Shown piece after piece: positions 10,130 through 19,113 of a stretch of 20,888 nt of DNA. Source of the stretch: Apostichopus californicus. Taxonomy: Eukaryota; Echinodermata; Holothuroidea; Aspidochirotida; Stichopodidae. The notes under the pieces are model-generated. The model saw only the letters and a program-made list of their open reading frames with translations. It was not told where the DNA came from and did no database searches. The translations under genes were made by a program, and so were the position numbers. Where the stretch lies: the NCBI GenBank assembly GCA_020650975.1, contig JAIPMN010005306.1, forward strand, positions 1 through 20,888, in the 5' to 3' direction. Each line of letters begins with the position of its first letter. Within the stretch, counting starts at the first letter, position 1.

Positions 10130-10710
10130 GGTTCCGATGCGACCAGCATCAGGAACCAATGCGGTCCTGTTGTCATGTGTGTGTGCCCGTATTCCAGAGG
10201 ATCAGAACAAAGGATTTCCTGGTCCTCGGTCGGCAATTACAATGGGAACAAAAAGTCCTCGGCGACGTTCAATAGAGAGTTTATAGTTAGTGTTAGGTTT
10301 AGGGTGGTAAATACAACAGAAAATACAATGGGGTCCTCTGTCATTCACAAATGCACAACTGTGTGTGTGTGTATGTGTGTGTGTGACACGTCCCAAGCTT
10401 GTAAACACGATATCTCAATAATGTTACATAGGATACATGTCATATAGGGTACACTGATAGCCCATGGCCCTTAGATGTGCACTATTGCTTTCTGGTTGTG
10501 GTTCCGATGCGATTGCTTCAGGAAGCTATGCTAGCATTTGTATGTCTCTATAAAGCACCAGGAACCTATACTGGCATGTGCGTGTGGATGTATGTTTGTG
10601 ACACCCAACTTCTAAGCACAATATCTCAAGACTGTGCAATTGATTCAGTTCATATTTAGTGCGCAGGTAGCTCATAGTCTGAAGATGTGCAGTTTTGTTT
10701 TTGATGTCAT
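10130..10710 (+). repeat. Diverged tandem duplication with GT microsatellite
   Basis: 'ggttccgatgcg' begins copies at 10130 and 10500. In each copy it is followed by a GT-rich run, 'gtgacac(g)cc(c)aa', 'a(a)gcacaatatctca' or 'aacacgatatctca', and 'gatgtgca...tt'. Copy 1 is about 370 bp and carries roughly 150 bp of extra sequence. Copy 2 is about 210 bp. The GT run at 10361-10385 is the only clean microsatellite in it. The organisation resembles a multi-unit interspersed repeat common in echinoderm DNA, though I did not search for it. Confidence 0.55.
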
Positions 10711-10748
10711 GCATTGAGCGGTCAGAGCTTTATGTAAAAATCTTAAAA

Positions 10749-10800
10749 TGTTTATATTTGAGCAACCATGTATCAGTTCTGTTTCATATTTGGCATAATA
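10749..10800 (+). repeat. Second copy of the repeat at 9291-9345
   Basis: See 9291-9345. This copy shares the same orientation and the same 'tttgagcaacca' core. It directly follows the tandem duplication, so the larger repeat probably extends through this point to about 10900. Confidence 0.4.
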
Positions 10801-11319
10801 ATGTTGTTAGCTGATATGTACAATTTCATGGCATATTCACATTGAATTTCATTATGCATAGTGAGCAAGCTTATAGACTAGATGTCATGCATATTAATGA
10901 GCTAAATGTAAAATTTTGGTATTGGTGATAAACCTGCAACTGCATGTCTCTTGTTTCACAAGTTCATATTGTTAGCTTTTGTTTTTCATGTTGTGAATGG
11001 TGGGTGTAACATTCATATTATTAATAGCAATTGTAGAATACCTTACCTGCTTCCTTTTTCACAGTAGAAACACAACACTAAGCATTATCATTTTGTGGTT
11101 CTTAGATAATGTTATATATTTGACATGTCACTCTTGTAGTGAATATTGAACTCAACTATGTTTACCAAGGGGTAAACCATGATCATACATCTCCGGTTGA
11201 CACTCTTATCTCACCCATTCTCACCTCCTTAATGGTTCTAACTTCGTCAAACATTTCCCTCACACACTTTCTTGCATATACAAATTTGTGCCATAAGATC
11301 TAAGCACATCTTCCCGACT

Positions 11320-11395
11320 TTTTAAACCCCGTCCTTTTGCACTTTCATAAAGATTTCTGTATAACTAATAAACAGATTCATTCATTCACATTATT
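11320..11395 (+). mobile_element. Possible retrotransposon 3' end with (ATTC)n tail
   Basis: The sequence has AATAAA at 11367-11372 followed within a few bases by 'gattcattcattcac', a short tandem tail. AATAAA plus an (ATTC)n-type tail is typical of the 3' ends of several non-LTR retrotransposon families. No coding remnant is visible upstream. It could also be the polyadenylation site of the gene ending at 9989. Confidence 0.25.
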
Positions 11396-11494
11396 ACTTA
11401 TCTTTCCGCTCCATATCTATTTCTTTTCCCTATAATTCACTTCCTAACTGGTTTCTACGGGGCAAGTACATGGCGCTATTCACGGTAACCTGAA

Positions 11495-11590
11495 CTTGAT
11501 TGATTGGTCAGTTGGGTTAGTGGCTGTCTTGACATCTTACTCCAATGGAGTTCTCCCGGGACGTTAAACCCTTACTAGACTATACCCTGC
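11495..11590 (+). mobile_element. SINE-like fragment with tRNA A-box-like motif
   Basis: 'TGGTCAGTTGGGTTAGTGG' at 11505-11523 closely resembles a tRNA D-arm/A-box. It is followed 25-40 bp later by 'gagttctcccgggacgttaa', a poor B-box match but with a 'GGGACGTTAA' motif that I associate with invertebrate SINEs. The segment is too diverged to be a tRNA gene, and no acceptor-stem pairing is apparent. Confidence 0.3.
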
Positions 11591-11599
11591 TTTTTCCAC

Positions 11600-12185
11600 C
11601 TCTCTGGCATATATGACTGATTGTTAAGGTAAAACCCCCATCAACCAAACCATCGAGGGTTTTCTGTTCACTAAACCATCTTTTTTTTAAGTATGCCACA
11701 GTGTCACTACCTTTGAGCGGGCTTCATTCAAATGGGGAATAACAATGTTACAGGGATTTAACAGTTGTGTTTGTTATATTCAGATATGCTATTTTTCCTC
11801 AATTGAGGTTATTTCCCTTTCAACGATTATGTATAGCTTGAGTTAAACTTTACACTTTATAGTTAATTGAAGGTTTCCTCTAAATATTATTTTTCACATG
11901 GAGAAGGGTATACATACATACTTAGGTGGTATGTTTATTTTAAACCAAAGTTGCACTTAATATTGAAGTTTTTCTGCTTCTGGAACGCTTGACTTTGACC
12001 GTTGAAGTACGACTGTTAAACGCCTAACAACCAACCAATCACGTTATTGGATTTTTAAGTGAATAATTTTATTAGACGTTTGACATTTTAAATGTTGTAT
12101 TTCGAATCTGTTAGCATGTTTGTATGTGATATTCAAATACATAAAGTTAGCTTTAAGATGAACATTTTTATGTGTATACGATGTG
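11600..12185. other. AT-rich non-coding stretch
   Basis: I see no supportable gene or element between the SINE-like fragment and the dimeric minisatellite. Confidence 0.5.
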
Positions 12186-12187
12186 TG

Positions 12188-12530
12188 AGCCCCGAAGAAC
12201 CAAATATAAAAACAGTGGTGCTCGGACGAACCCTATATATGATTGTAGTGGTACCCCGAAGAACCCTATTTATGAAAACGTGGTGCCCTGAAGAACCGTC
12301 TATATGAATATATAAGTGTCCCGAAGAACCCTATTATGAAAACGTAGAGCCATGAAGAACCCTCTAATGTAAATATAGTGGTACCTCGAAGAACCCTATT
12401 TTTGAAAACGTGGAGCCCTGAAGAACCCTCGTATGTGAATATAGTGGTACCCCGAAGAACCATATTTATGAAAACGCGGTGCCCTGAAGAATCCCTATTT
12501 ACGAAAACGCGGTGCCCTGAAGAACCCCCT
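12188..12530 (+). repeat. 33-bp minisatellite organised as a 65-bp dimer
   Basis: About 11 units of 31-34 bp share the core 'cc(c/t)gaagaaccct'. Two unit types alternate. Type A reads 'ccccgaagaaccctatttat' then 'gaaaacgtggtg'. Type B reads 'ccctgaagaaccctctatat' then 'gaatatagtggta'. They form a higher-order dimer of about 65 bp through the middle of the array. The last two full units are both A-like, which breaks the alternation. Frames on both strands stay open through parts of the array (to 71 residues), which explains the apparent coding here. Confidence 0.9.
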
Positions 12531-12660
12531 TTGTAAAAAAAAGTTTTCCAGAGAACCTTTCATAGGGTTCTTCTCAAAAAACCTTCCGTAGGGTTCTTTA
12601 CAGAACCAACAAGGGTGCTCTATTTGTGACAAGGTGAAGCACCCAAAAGGGTGCTCCGAA
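12531..12660. repeat. Inverted-repeat flank of the 33-bp minisatellite
   Basis: The array core AAGAACCC appears here in the opposite orientation as AGGGTTCTT at 12564 and 12590, inside two tandem units of 26 bp, each with AACC...GGGTT symmetry. Next comes 'aagggtgctc' (12611) and a perfect 7-bp hairpin, AGCACCC-aaaa-GGGTGCT, at 12638-12655. Such ends suggest that the minisatellite is part of a fold-back or MITE-like element. Confidence 0.5.
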
Positions 12661-12664
12661 GTCA

Positions 12665-13250
12665 CTTTTGTTCTAAGTGTTCTCAGGCAAAGTGATTATT
12701 TCAAAGCTTAGATGTTTCAAAGAAACATTAACAGGAATGTTATTACTGTTGAGATACTCTGTGAATTATCAGCAGGTTGATTGACATCAACAAGAACTTT
12801 TTGGTTTTTGAGCATTTTAGGAACAAACACTGAATATTAAGATTATAATCCAGTTACATTACTTACATTGGGTATATTTATATATATATATATATTTGCT
12901 GTGGAAATTATGGGGAAAGTGGGGATTTGTAAGATGAATTTGATAATGGGATGAGAATTTTTAAATGTACATCCATATGTAACCTCATTGTCTCCCTGTA
13001 AAGAAAATTCTTAATAAACAGGACAAAATTTTATTCTGCAAAACATTTGCTTTTTCTTTGTGAAATTAGATATGTACAGTTCAGATTGATATTCTAAAAA
13101 ATGCACATGAGGGTTTTTAGCTTCACATGTGCAGTTTGGGTTATCTTTTCCTTCATCAATGATAACTTTAAGATGGAAAGAGCAATCGACTTTCAATAGA
13201 ACCTTGAAAAGATTTTCAGTATTGCCCTACATTCATTTTAGTTTTCTTAA
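12665..13250. other. AT-rich non-coding stretch with TA microsatellite
   Basis: A TA-rich microsatellite is at 12873-12896. The minus-strand frame at 13196-13011 reads rather protein-like (several Cys and His) and is open for about 75 codons. I recognise no domain and find no start codon or convincing splice site, so it is not called. Confidence 0.4.
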
Positions 13251-13488
13251 GTGCAAGATTCAAACTCTAACAGATCTTTCGGTGACCATAGCTATCTGAA
13301 TACTGCACAGCTTTTATGGAACTCCCTCCCAGATGAACTTAGGTCTTTGGACTCAATTTTTCAATTCAGGCACTGTCTTAAACTTTTCTTTTCTCTCAAC
13401 TATTAGTTTTTGCACCTTCAGCACCGTAAAGTTCATTGAACAACTTTTGTTGGAGTCTGCGCTATATAAGACTAGTTATTATTATTTA
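13251..13488 (+). mobile_element. Non-LTR retrotransposon 3' relic: RT protein C-terminus plus tail
   Basis: From 13251 to a TAG at 13404-13406, one frame encodes RSFGDHSYLNTAQLLWNSLP, then DELRSLDSIFQFRHCLKLFF. This is the characteristic C-terminal signature of CR1/L2/Jockey-type reverse-transcriptase polyproteins ('S.GDR.F...A..LWNSLP..LR....F...LK.F'). The frame is closed by a TAA at 13248-13250, so the fragment is 5'-truncated or broken, as is usual for dead copies. Downstream is a typical tail, 'gcgctatataa' at 13459, then 'ttattattattt' at 13477-13488. The element no longer encodes the endonuclease or RT domains. Confidence 0.75.
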
Positions 13489-13489
13489 C

Positions 13490-14892
13490 TAGAGGTTCCT
13501 ACCCCCAGCTTTCTCCCATATAAACAACATAATTCAACGGTTGCTTGTCTGCGATAACTTATTTTTAAAAAAATGATAGTGAGGTCAAAGCAATTAACCA
13601 GATTTACAACATATGCAAAATGCTAAATGTTACAATACAACTTAAATACAAATTAAAATATTAAAAACATGGCAGAGCACGAAATATCAACAGTGCAATC
13701 AAATAAAATTCACTTTATTTCATGAACATTACAGAGAAATTGAGAGAACAGTACAACCACACATCATATCCAAAACAATCTTACATAGCTCTTCGTTATT
13801 AATTTCTTCTGAAGGATGGTGCATATTTGTTTATTTTATGATTATATCTGAGAACATAAAATAATGGACTGTTGTTGACGCTAATCAAGTTTTCAAAGTA
13901 ACTAGTGTGAAAAAAGGAAGAAAGAAATTGAAAAAAAAACCACCCTTGCACACCAGGATTTCAATCCAAAACTTAGTAGAACTCTTGTAAATCTTTCTTA
14001 GATCATTACATTTTAATTTAAATTAATTACTACTACTTACCAGAAAGGCAATAATGCTAGAATTGGCAAAATGCTTACATATAGAGGAAATAAGTTTCCC
14101 CACAATTTGAACATATGGTTATGTGTAGACTCAAAATCTAGAGGATGTGAGAAAGTGGAACTTGTACTAAATGGTGGGGCTATTTCAGTAGCTGTTTTAA
14201 GATTTCCACATCAGTTGGGATCAAAGTTTTTGACTGTTATCTTGAATGTTGTATGACCAGTTGACCACAAGTGTTTAACTGATTTGTGACCAAATAAAAT
14301 ATCTCTAGATACATTTCATCCGGAGACATTACCCAACGGCTTAAGTTATCCTCATTTTGCAATTGACACATTAACCGCAAAATATTTTGTAAGCGTTTGA
14401 AAAATTGTTTCCATGGAAACTCTTTTAAAGTATACTGATGTTATGATGAAGCCCATGTCATCTTGTGTCTCCTTGTGTTCTCCACTGTCATGTGCCCACT
14501 AATGGCCATCCAAGCTGCAATGGTCAAATTTGGTCACAATTGTCCTCATTTACAATTTACATACTCCAGACTCTTCTTGAAGTTGTAAGTGACTTTCCGA
14601 TTTTGTTTGACTCATACTTCAAGTTACGCTACACTGGACCTAGAATTCCAACCAACGCTAATAAGTACATTTAAACTATGGTTTTAGAGAGCTCTGTTTA
14701 AACTGCAGCAAGTTGAGTTGAAAATTACTGAACTTAATTAGCAAGAAGCCTGCAAAAACGACACTGATTTTCTGTCCATGATATGAGTATACATCTAACA
14801 ATTTTGTTTACGGACTATTTACACACATTCAGAATCTGGCAAATACAGCCTTGCTTGGTGGAATTGCACAATAAAATCCTCCGCTTTTATCT
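13490..14892 (-). other. Probable OPA3 3' untranslated/flanking region
   Basis: This AT-rich stretch lies downstream of the OPA3 stop on the minus strand. On that strand AATAAA occurs at 13835-13830 and 13719-13714, and an ATTAAA-like signal near 14015. Any of them could end the transcript, and I cannot tell which. The small plus-strand frames at 14071-14256 and 14465-14674 have no recognisable products. Confidence 0.35.
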
Positions 14893-15230
14893 TCAGGATG
14901 ATTTACTCGCGGGAGTCGTCTGAGTTAAAATTATTCTGTTCGTCTCTCGTAGTCTGGCATCTTGTTGCTCTAGGAGCATTCCTAGTTTATTAACTCTACT
15001 TTCTAATCTGTCTATCGCATCTGTCTGTTTATTTTCATGTTTAGTTTCCTTTCTTGCTTGCCTCCAATACTCAAATGCCAGACAGCCAACTGCCACAGTG
15101 AAGATGAAGGTCTCTCCAATCATTTCAGCACCAAATTCAACTGCTGCCTCCTCACTCAGAGGAGCCACTTCGGTGGCTTTCCCAAGCCCGAGGATCCTCA
15201 TTCGTAGATTGACATCCAGCCAGTGGAATA
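14893..15230 (-). CDS. OPA3: OPA3 outer mitochondrial protein, exon 2 (C-terminal part)
   Basis: On the minus strand an acceptor (gtcttaatctcgacag|TATTCCAC) opens a 338-bp exon ending at TGA 14895-14893. The product begins (L)FHWLDVNLRMRILGLGKA. It then has PLSEEAAVEFGAEMIGE, a hydrophobic segment TFIFTVAVGCLAFEYWRQ (one probable membrane helix), and a charged C-terminal coiled-coil-like tail with LESRVNKLGMLLEQQDARL. This matches the OPA3 family (human 'LYHW...KMRI.G......LNEEAA.ELGAE.LGE..IF.V..GCL..EYWR'), a mitochondrial membrane protein linked to optic atrophy in people. The exon starts with two bases of a split codon. Human exon 2 begins at the same codon position and phase. The reading frame is intact. 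An apparent Met further upstream (15261) is intronic read-through and not a start. Confidence 0.92.
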
Positions 15231-17767
15231 CTGTCGAGATTAAGACAGGGAAAGAAAGCAAAGATCAACTTCAGGCAAATGAGCTTGATTTCTCTATCTA
15301 GGCATCCTTTGTAACCCCTTCAGGTCATTGTGCACCGACCTCTAGTATTAAGGTACAGAATCAGTGGTGATTATATCCAGTACAGATTAAAACTAGATTT
15401 TCAGCATTCAGACAAGTTTGTGACCAGTGTTGTTAAATAAATCCAATTGCGGTGTGACACTCAAGGTTGAGCAAGGACAAGGGACGGTACCATGAGTCCA
15501 AGCTACAGAAGGGCAAAGCTTGGAGACCGGGGAGGTACGTAACACAGATGGTTTTATTGAAGGATGGAAAAGATTTGGGATTGAAAATTTATATTACTTG
15601 TAACCAAAGATAAAAATAAGTGGAAGCCAGAAACTGAATGGCCTCCATAACTTGCCATTACAAGCCTTTTGATCGCAGAACAAACATACAACAAACAGAG
15701 TGATGTATAATGCTTGTACAGTAGCTAAGTTTTATAATCAACCACTCAAAATTTCAAAGCAAAATTAATCACACATGTACGCAACAGTGCAAGCTTTCAA
15801 GTATTACTGCTCGCGAATGATAATTTGGTAAACCAAGTTATTGATATACAGCTCTTGTGGTTGCCAAATGGCCCATGTTTATACACTCGAATGTTTAATG
15901 GTTCCACCAAAAAGCCTGTAAGCTGGACATCCCTTTGCCCTGGTCAGTGGTCGTGTATTGTACTGTAAACCTTAATATGTTGGCTGCAAACTTTTGTCAA
16001 AATCAGTGAATACCATACAACTTGTTTACAATGTACACAAGGTTTAGTATTACAAGGTTTAGTACATATGTCATAAAAGTTTAAGCTAAGGGTATTGTAA
16101 CAGCATTGAACTGCACATGATCGATCTAGTGATTGTATCAAATCAGAGTATTATTGATTTGATTAGGCATCGGCTTTGATAAGTACCTTAAACATATTAC
16201 ATATATCCTTTCCACATTTGTTGTATAACTTGGAGCAATTGCATATCTGTGCAAGCTTCATTCGATATCATTTGCCTTCAGTCAATTTTCCGAGAGCGCT
16301 ACTGTATTTATAAGCCAGATAGCTCTGCATAGTCCAGTACTCCATACACACTGTAAAGATGAGGTCATTGCTTTTTTCCCAGATTTCATGTACAAATCTG
16401 ACATGTGAGACATCCCAGTGGTCTACAGTTTATCTAGGGTTTCCTTTTGGTTTGGGTTCTCAATTACCACTTGTAGAGTTTGCAAGTATTTAATGTTATG
16501 CATGCCAGGACAACATGGCTGACATGAGCCTACTGTACTATTATAAATACTGTATGTTTCAAGTATGAAGAACTTGAAATAGTTTCTTACGATGTTAAGG
16601 TTGCACTTTGTAATGCAGCACAGGCTCTCCCATCATACATGCCATAGTACAGTAAGGCTTAGGTGACCATATTGTTTTCAACAAATCCAGAGACATGATG
16701 TTGACCCTTCCCCCTTTCTATTGTGACATCAAAAGGTTATGAAGCAAACTACAGACTACGTCTGAAGGAAGAATGGAATTTTTAGGGCCTCTGAGTTTTT
16801 GGGTTATATCTTTCAAGGACGATGTTCAGATGCTCAAGTTGACAGCACATACCTAATATCTTGCCCAAGTAGTGCAATGTCAAATAAAAACTTGTGAGGG
16901 GCTGGGTGTCTCACTACTGATAAGTCCAAAGATGTTTTCCAAATGATATAAAGCCGAAAAAAATATCCAATGATATTAGATGCCTTTATCTGTGAGCTTA
17001 TGCTGAACAGTTTCTATGAACAGAAGGCCAAACAGGTAAAACTTAAATTATTCCACGGACACTTTCAATCTGGGGACAGTACGTTAAATTTGTGACTTCT
17101 CACTGTAATCAGTCATGTCTTATGCTATTGGTTGCATGAGTTTGCCTACTGGGTGAATAACAAGACCCAATTTTCTTATTCATGCCGTGGAAAGATTTAG
17201 AGAAATCTCATAAATATTGAAGCTACATATATGCTTTCTACAGTAAATAATGCAGAGATGGATTGCAGAGGGGAAGTCGTTGGATCGATGTTTAGTAGAC
17301 TACAATGACTTCTCAAGGAATATAATTTTTTCTACAGCTGTTTTGATCACTTGCCCTCCTCCCACAGCAGCATGATGTAAATATTAATGCATGGATTTTG
17401 CTGTGCTATCATCAAACTACAGTATGATTCAAACTTGGAAATTGTGTAATCTATGATCCTAAAGGGAGTAGAAAAAACATGTTCAGGAGAACTGTATACC
17501 GTCCCTGCTAGTTGTGAAAGACCAGCATTAGAGCCAGTTTAGTACCAGTTTCACGATAACACGTTTCTGTTATTTGCATAGTACTACTTGTAGCTTCAAA
17601 ACATTTTTCGACTGGATGACCACTCTAGAGCAACCATTATAATGAACTTGTGTAGAAATTGTGAAAAAATGGCTCTTAAGATGGAAATACCACTCACACG
17701 TTGACAAGGTAGACCGAGACCGACCTAATGAAGTAGGCTTTGCATAGCGAATGAACATGTTACTTAC
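15231..17767 (-). other. OPA3: OPA3 intron 1 (about 2.5 kb, phase 1)
   Basis: The donor GTAAGTA reads on the minus strand from 17767 and the acceptor CAG ends at 15231. Nothing inside is supportable as a gene. A short GC-richer plus-strand patch at 15460-15540 has an ATG (15492) and a GTACGT donor-like site (15535), but only about 14 codons. TATTTATAA at 16305 is TATA-like without further support. Confidence 0.65.
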
Positions 17768-17842
17768 ATTGTGCAGGAGGAGCACACACCCGTCTTCCGA
17801 ACGTAGGGTTGTTTTTACCGAGTTGCTTGATGCCTTTTGAAA
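17768..17842 (-). CDS. OPA3: OPA3 exon 1, 3' portion (5' end missing or displaced)
   Basis: Reading the minus strand down to the donor (caat|gtaagta, exon end 17768), the frame gives VSKGIKQLGKNNPTFGRR then VCAPPAQ, plus one base. OPA3 proteins have '(Q)VSKP.AN..K..AK.SP.F...VC.PPAQ' here. The match includes the split phase-1 codon that joins to LFHW in exon 2. Compared with the family, about four residues after VSK (the 'PxAN' segment) appear absent. Three codons upstream of VSK is an in-frame TAG (17852-17850). The sequence there becomes the GGGCCC/TTAAG fold-back repeat. The usual N-terminal 'MVVGAFP..KL..L.IRQ' was not found on this strand up to 20888. Either exon 1 is broken by the repeat, or it is split by an extra intron whose acceptor could be the poor 'gggcccag' at 17849-17843. 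The 5' limit given here is that possible acceptor. Confidence 0.6.
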
Positions 17843-17843
17843 C

Positions 17844-18005
17844 TGGGCCCTATTTCATAAAGATTACTTACGAATCTTCTTAAATAATTCTTCGTAAGTC
17901 ACTTAAGAAGTTTGAACAAGAAATAGTTCGTATCTTACGAACGATTATTCTTCTTAAGTTACGAACGATTATTTAAGAATTTATTAAAAGTTCGTATCTT
18001 TTATA
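17844..18005. repeat. Fold-back repeat with nested perfect palindromes
   Basis: It starts with 'tgggccctatttcataaaga', a motif seen at the end of a repeat family common in marine invertebrates (from memory). It then contains ACTTACGAA/TTCGTAAGT (17866-17874 with 17891-17899), ACTTAAGAAG/CTTCTTAAGT (17901-17910 with 17950-17959), and, nested in the latter, GTTCGTA-tct-TACGAAC (17926-17942). Further TACGAAC and GTTCGTA segments follow at 17961 and 17990. It could extrude as a complex hairpin. Confidence 0.75.
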
Positions 18006-18025
18006 ACTTTGAAAGAGGCTGAATG

Positions 18026-18038
18026 TGACCTTTGACCT
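18026..18038 (-). promoter_or_regulatory. Second perfect DR1-type site
   Basis: The minus strand reads AGGTCAAAGGTCA, identical to the site at 1044-1056, next to the fold-back repeat and about 190 bp upstream of the OPA3 exon 1 fragment. It may be repeat-borne. Confidence 0.3.
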
Positions 18039-18285
18039 GTAGCGCCAACTTTGTCTGAACTTTTTCTCGTAAACGCGCATTTTTGCTCACAAAAGAAAAA
18101 ACAAAAATGGTAAGTAAATGACTAAAGCTTTCCTTCTTTGCAGTTTTTTATCCAAAATAATGAAATACCCAATAAAACTGTTCACGGGTAGTTTTGTTCT
18201 TATTAAATACCATCAAAAAAGTGTTTTTCTAGAGCAGAAAGTTGTACTAAAACTGCTCGAGTGAAGCATCCATACGGTAACTGTG

Positions 18286-18925
18286 TGTAGACTATGCCTA
18301 CTGTAGTGTTACTGTTACGGTTAGACTATGTCTACTGTAGTGTTAGGGCTACATATTCATATAATAGAGGCTACGCATAGGGTCGTTGTACTTACGGTAA
18401 CAAATAGGCTAGGCCTAATGTTAGTTAGGCTTGGGCCTAAGTACTGCTGCGCACCACTGACGAAATGAATACCGTAATCACGACTTGACAGTTGACACTT
18501 GTGATATCTAAATTAGTCTTGAAGTGGAAATGTTAAAACCACCTCGACTTCACAACGAGAACAAAATAGAGGATGTGTGAATCGTAATTACATAAAGGCC
18601 CTAGGCTAACTCAGTAACTGTTGTTAGAGTTGACTAGGCTAGGCCTAATGAGGTAACCAATGTTGGACGATCGGTATAGTAGAAAAAAGGAACAGGAGGG
18701 ACACTCAAGTCCCTATCATGGACCCTATAGGAGAGGAAAAACTGAAGACACAAACACTCAGACCAGATTACAATGCTTAAAGTGTTTGTCCAAACCATTC
18801 TTAAACCCATTCACACTACTTGCAAGTACAATTTGCAACTTGCAAACCATTTGAACAAAAATTTTGAACAATTTGGCTAGACTAGGCCTAATAGTTAGCA
18901 TCTATAAGTTAGGCTAGGCTAATTC
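18286..18925 (+). repeat. TAGGCCTA-rich repeat tract with a 34-bp direct repeat
   Basis: 'agactatgcctactgtagtg' (18289) recurs as 'agactatgtctactgtagtg' (18323), a 34-bp period. 'ctaggcctaatg'-type motifs then occur at 18408, 18636 and 18882, with variants such as 'gggcctaagt' and 'aggctaggctaa' between them. This kind of tract is frequent in echinoderm and hemichordate DNA. A 64-residue frame at 18660-18854 lies in it and is not recognised. Confidence 0.5.
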
Positions 18926-18975
18926 TTTTACTGTTTATATATATATGATATTTTGTCCACCCAGATTTTTTTGTT

Positions 18976-19040
18976 GGAGATCTTAGCCCCCCGTGCCGGA
19001 GACCTTAGCTCCTGTGTCGGAGAAATCATAGCGCCACCCC
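18976..19040 (-). repeat. 21-bp GC-rich repeat cluster A
   Basis: There are three tandem units of 21-22 bp, starting 'ggagatcttagccccccgtg', 'ggagaccttagctcctgtgt' and 'ggagaaatcatagcgcc'. Read on the minus strand, the unit is CTCCGACACAGGAGCTAAGG, which matches the plus-strand units of cluster B (20013-20084). It lies about 75 bp before the transposase relic. Confidence 0.6.
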
Positions 19041-19113
19041 AGTTTTAACAATAACATAGATATATGAGGAACAAAAATGTATGGAACTTAGAATGTTTTT
19101 ATCTTTTTTTCAG

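Noticed and set aside
10282..10305. Telomere-like 'gttagtgttaggtttagggt'
   Set aside because: Only two or three imperfect TTAGGG-like words. Not an interstitial telomere array.
10202..10408. Minus-strand frame containing a THTHTHTH run
   Set aside because: The run is the GT microsatellite in translation, and the rest is within a repeat.
11505..11560. tRNA gene
   Set aside because: An A-box-like motif is present, but the B-box is poor and no acceptor-stem pairing is seen. SINE-like at most.
12092..12463. Open frames on both strands rich in PEEP/GTTIF motifs
   Set aside because: They fall mostly in the 33-bp minisatellite and mirror its unit.
13011..13220. Minus-strand frame with Cys and His residues that reads protein-like
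   Set aside because: Open for only about 75 codons, no ATG, only a weak acceptor, no recognisable domain. A homology search could reopen it.
15231..15261. Apparent Met start of a 122-residue minus-strand protein containing the OPA3 domain
   Set aside because: This piece precedes the acceptor at 15231 and does not match OPA3. It is intron read-through, and the true exon begins at 15230.
15492..15540. Plus-strand ATG with 14 codons and a GTACGT donor inside the OPA3 intron
   Set aside because: Too short, with no partner exon or homology. Local GC content alone is weak evidence.
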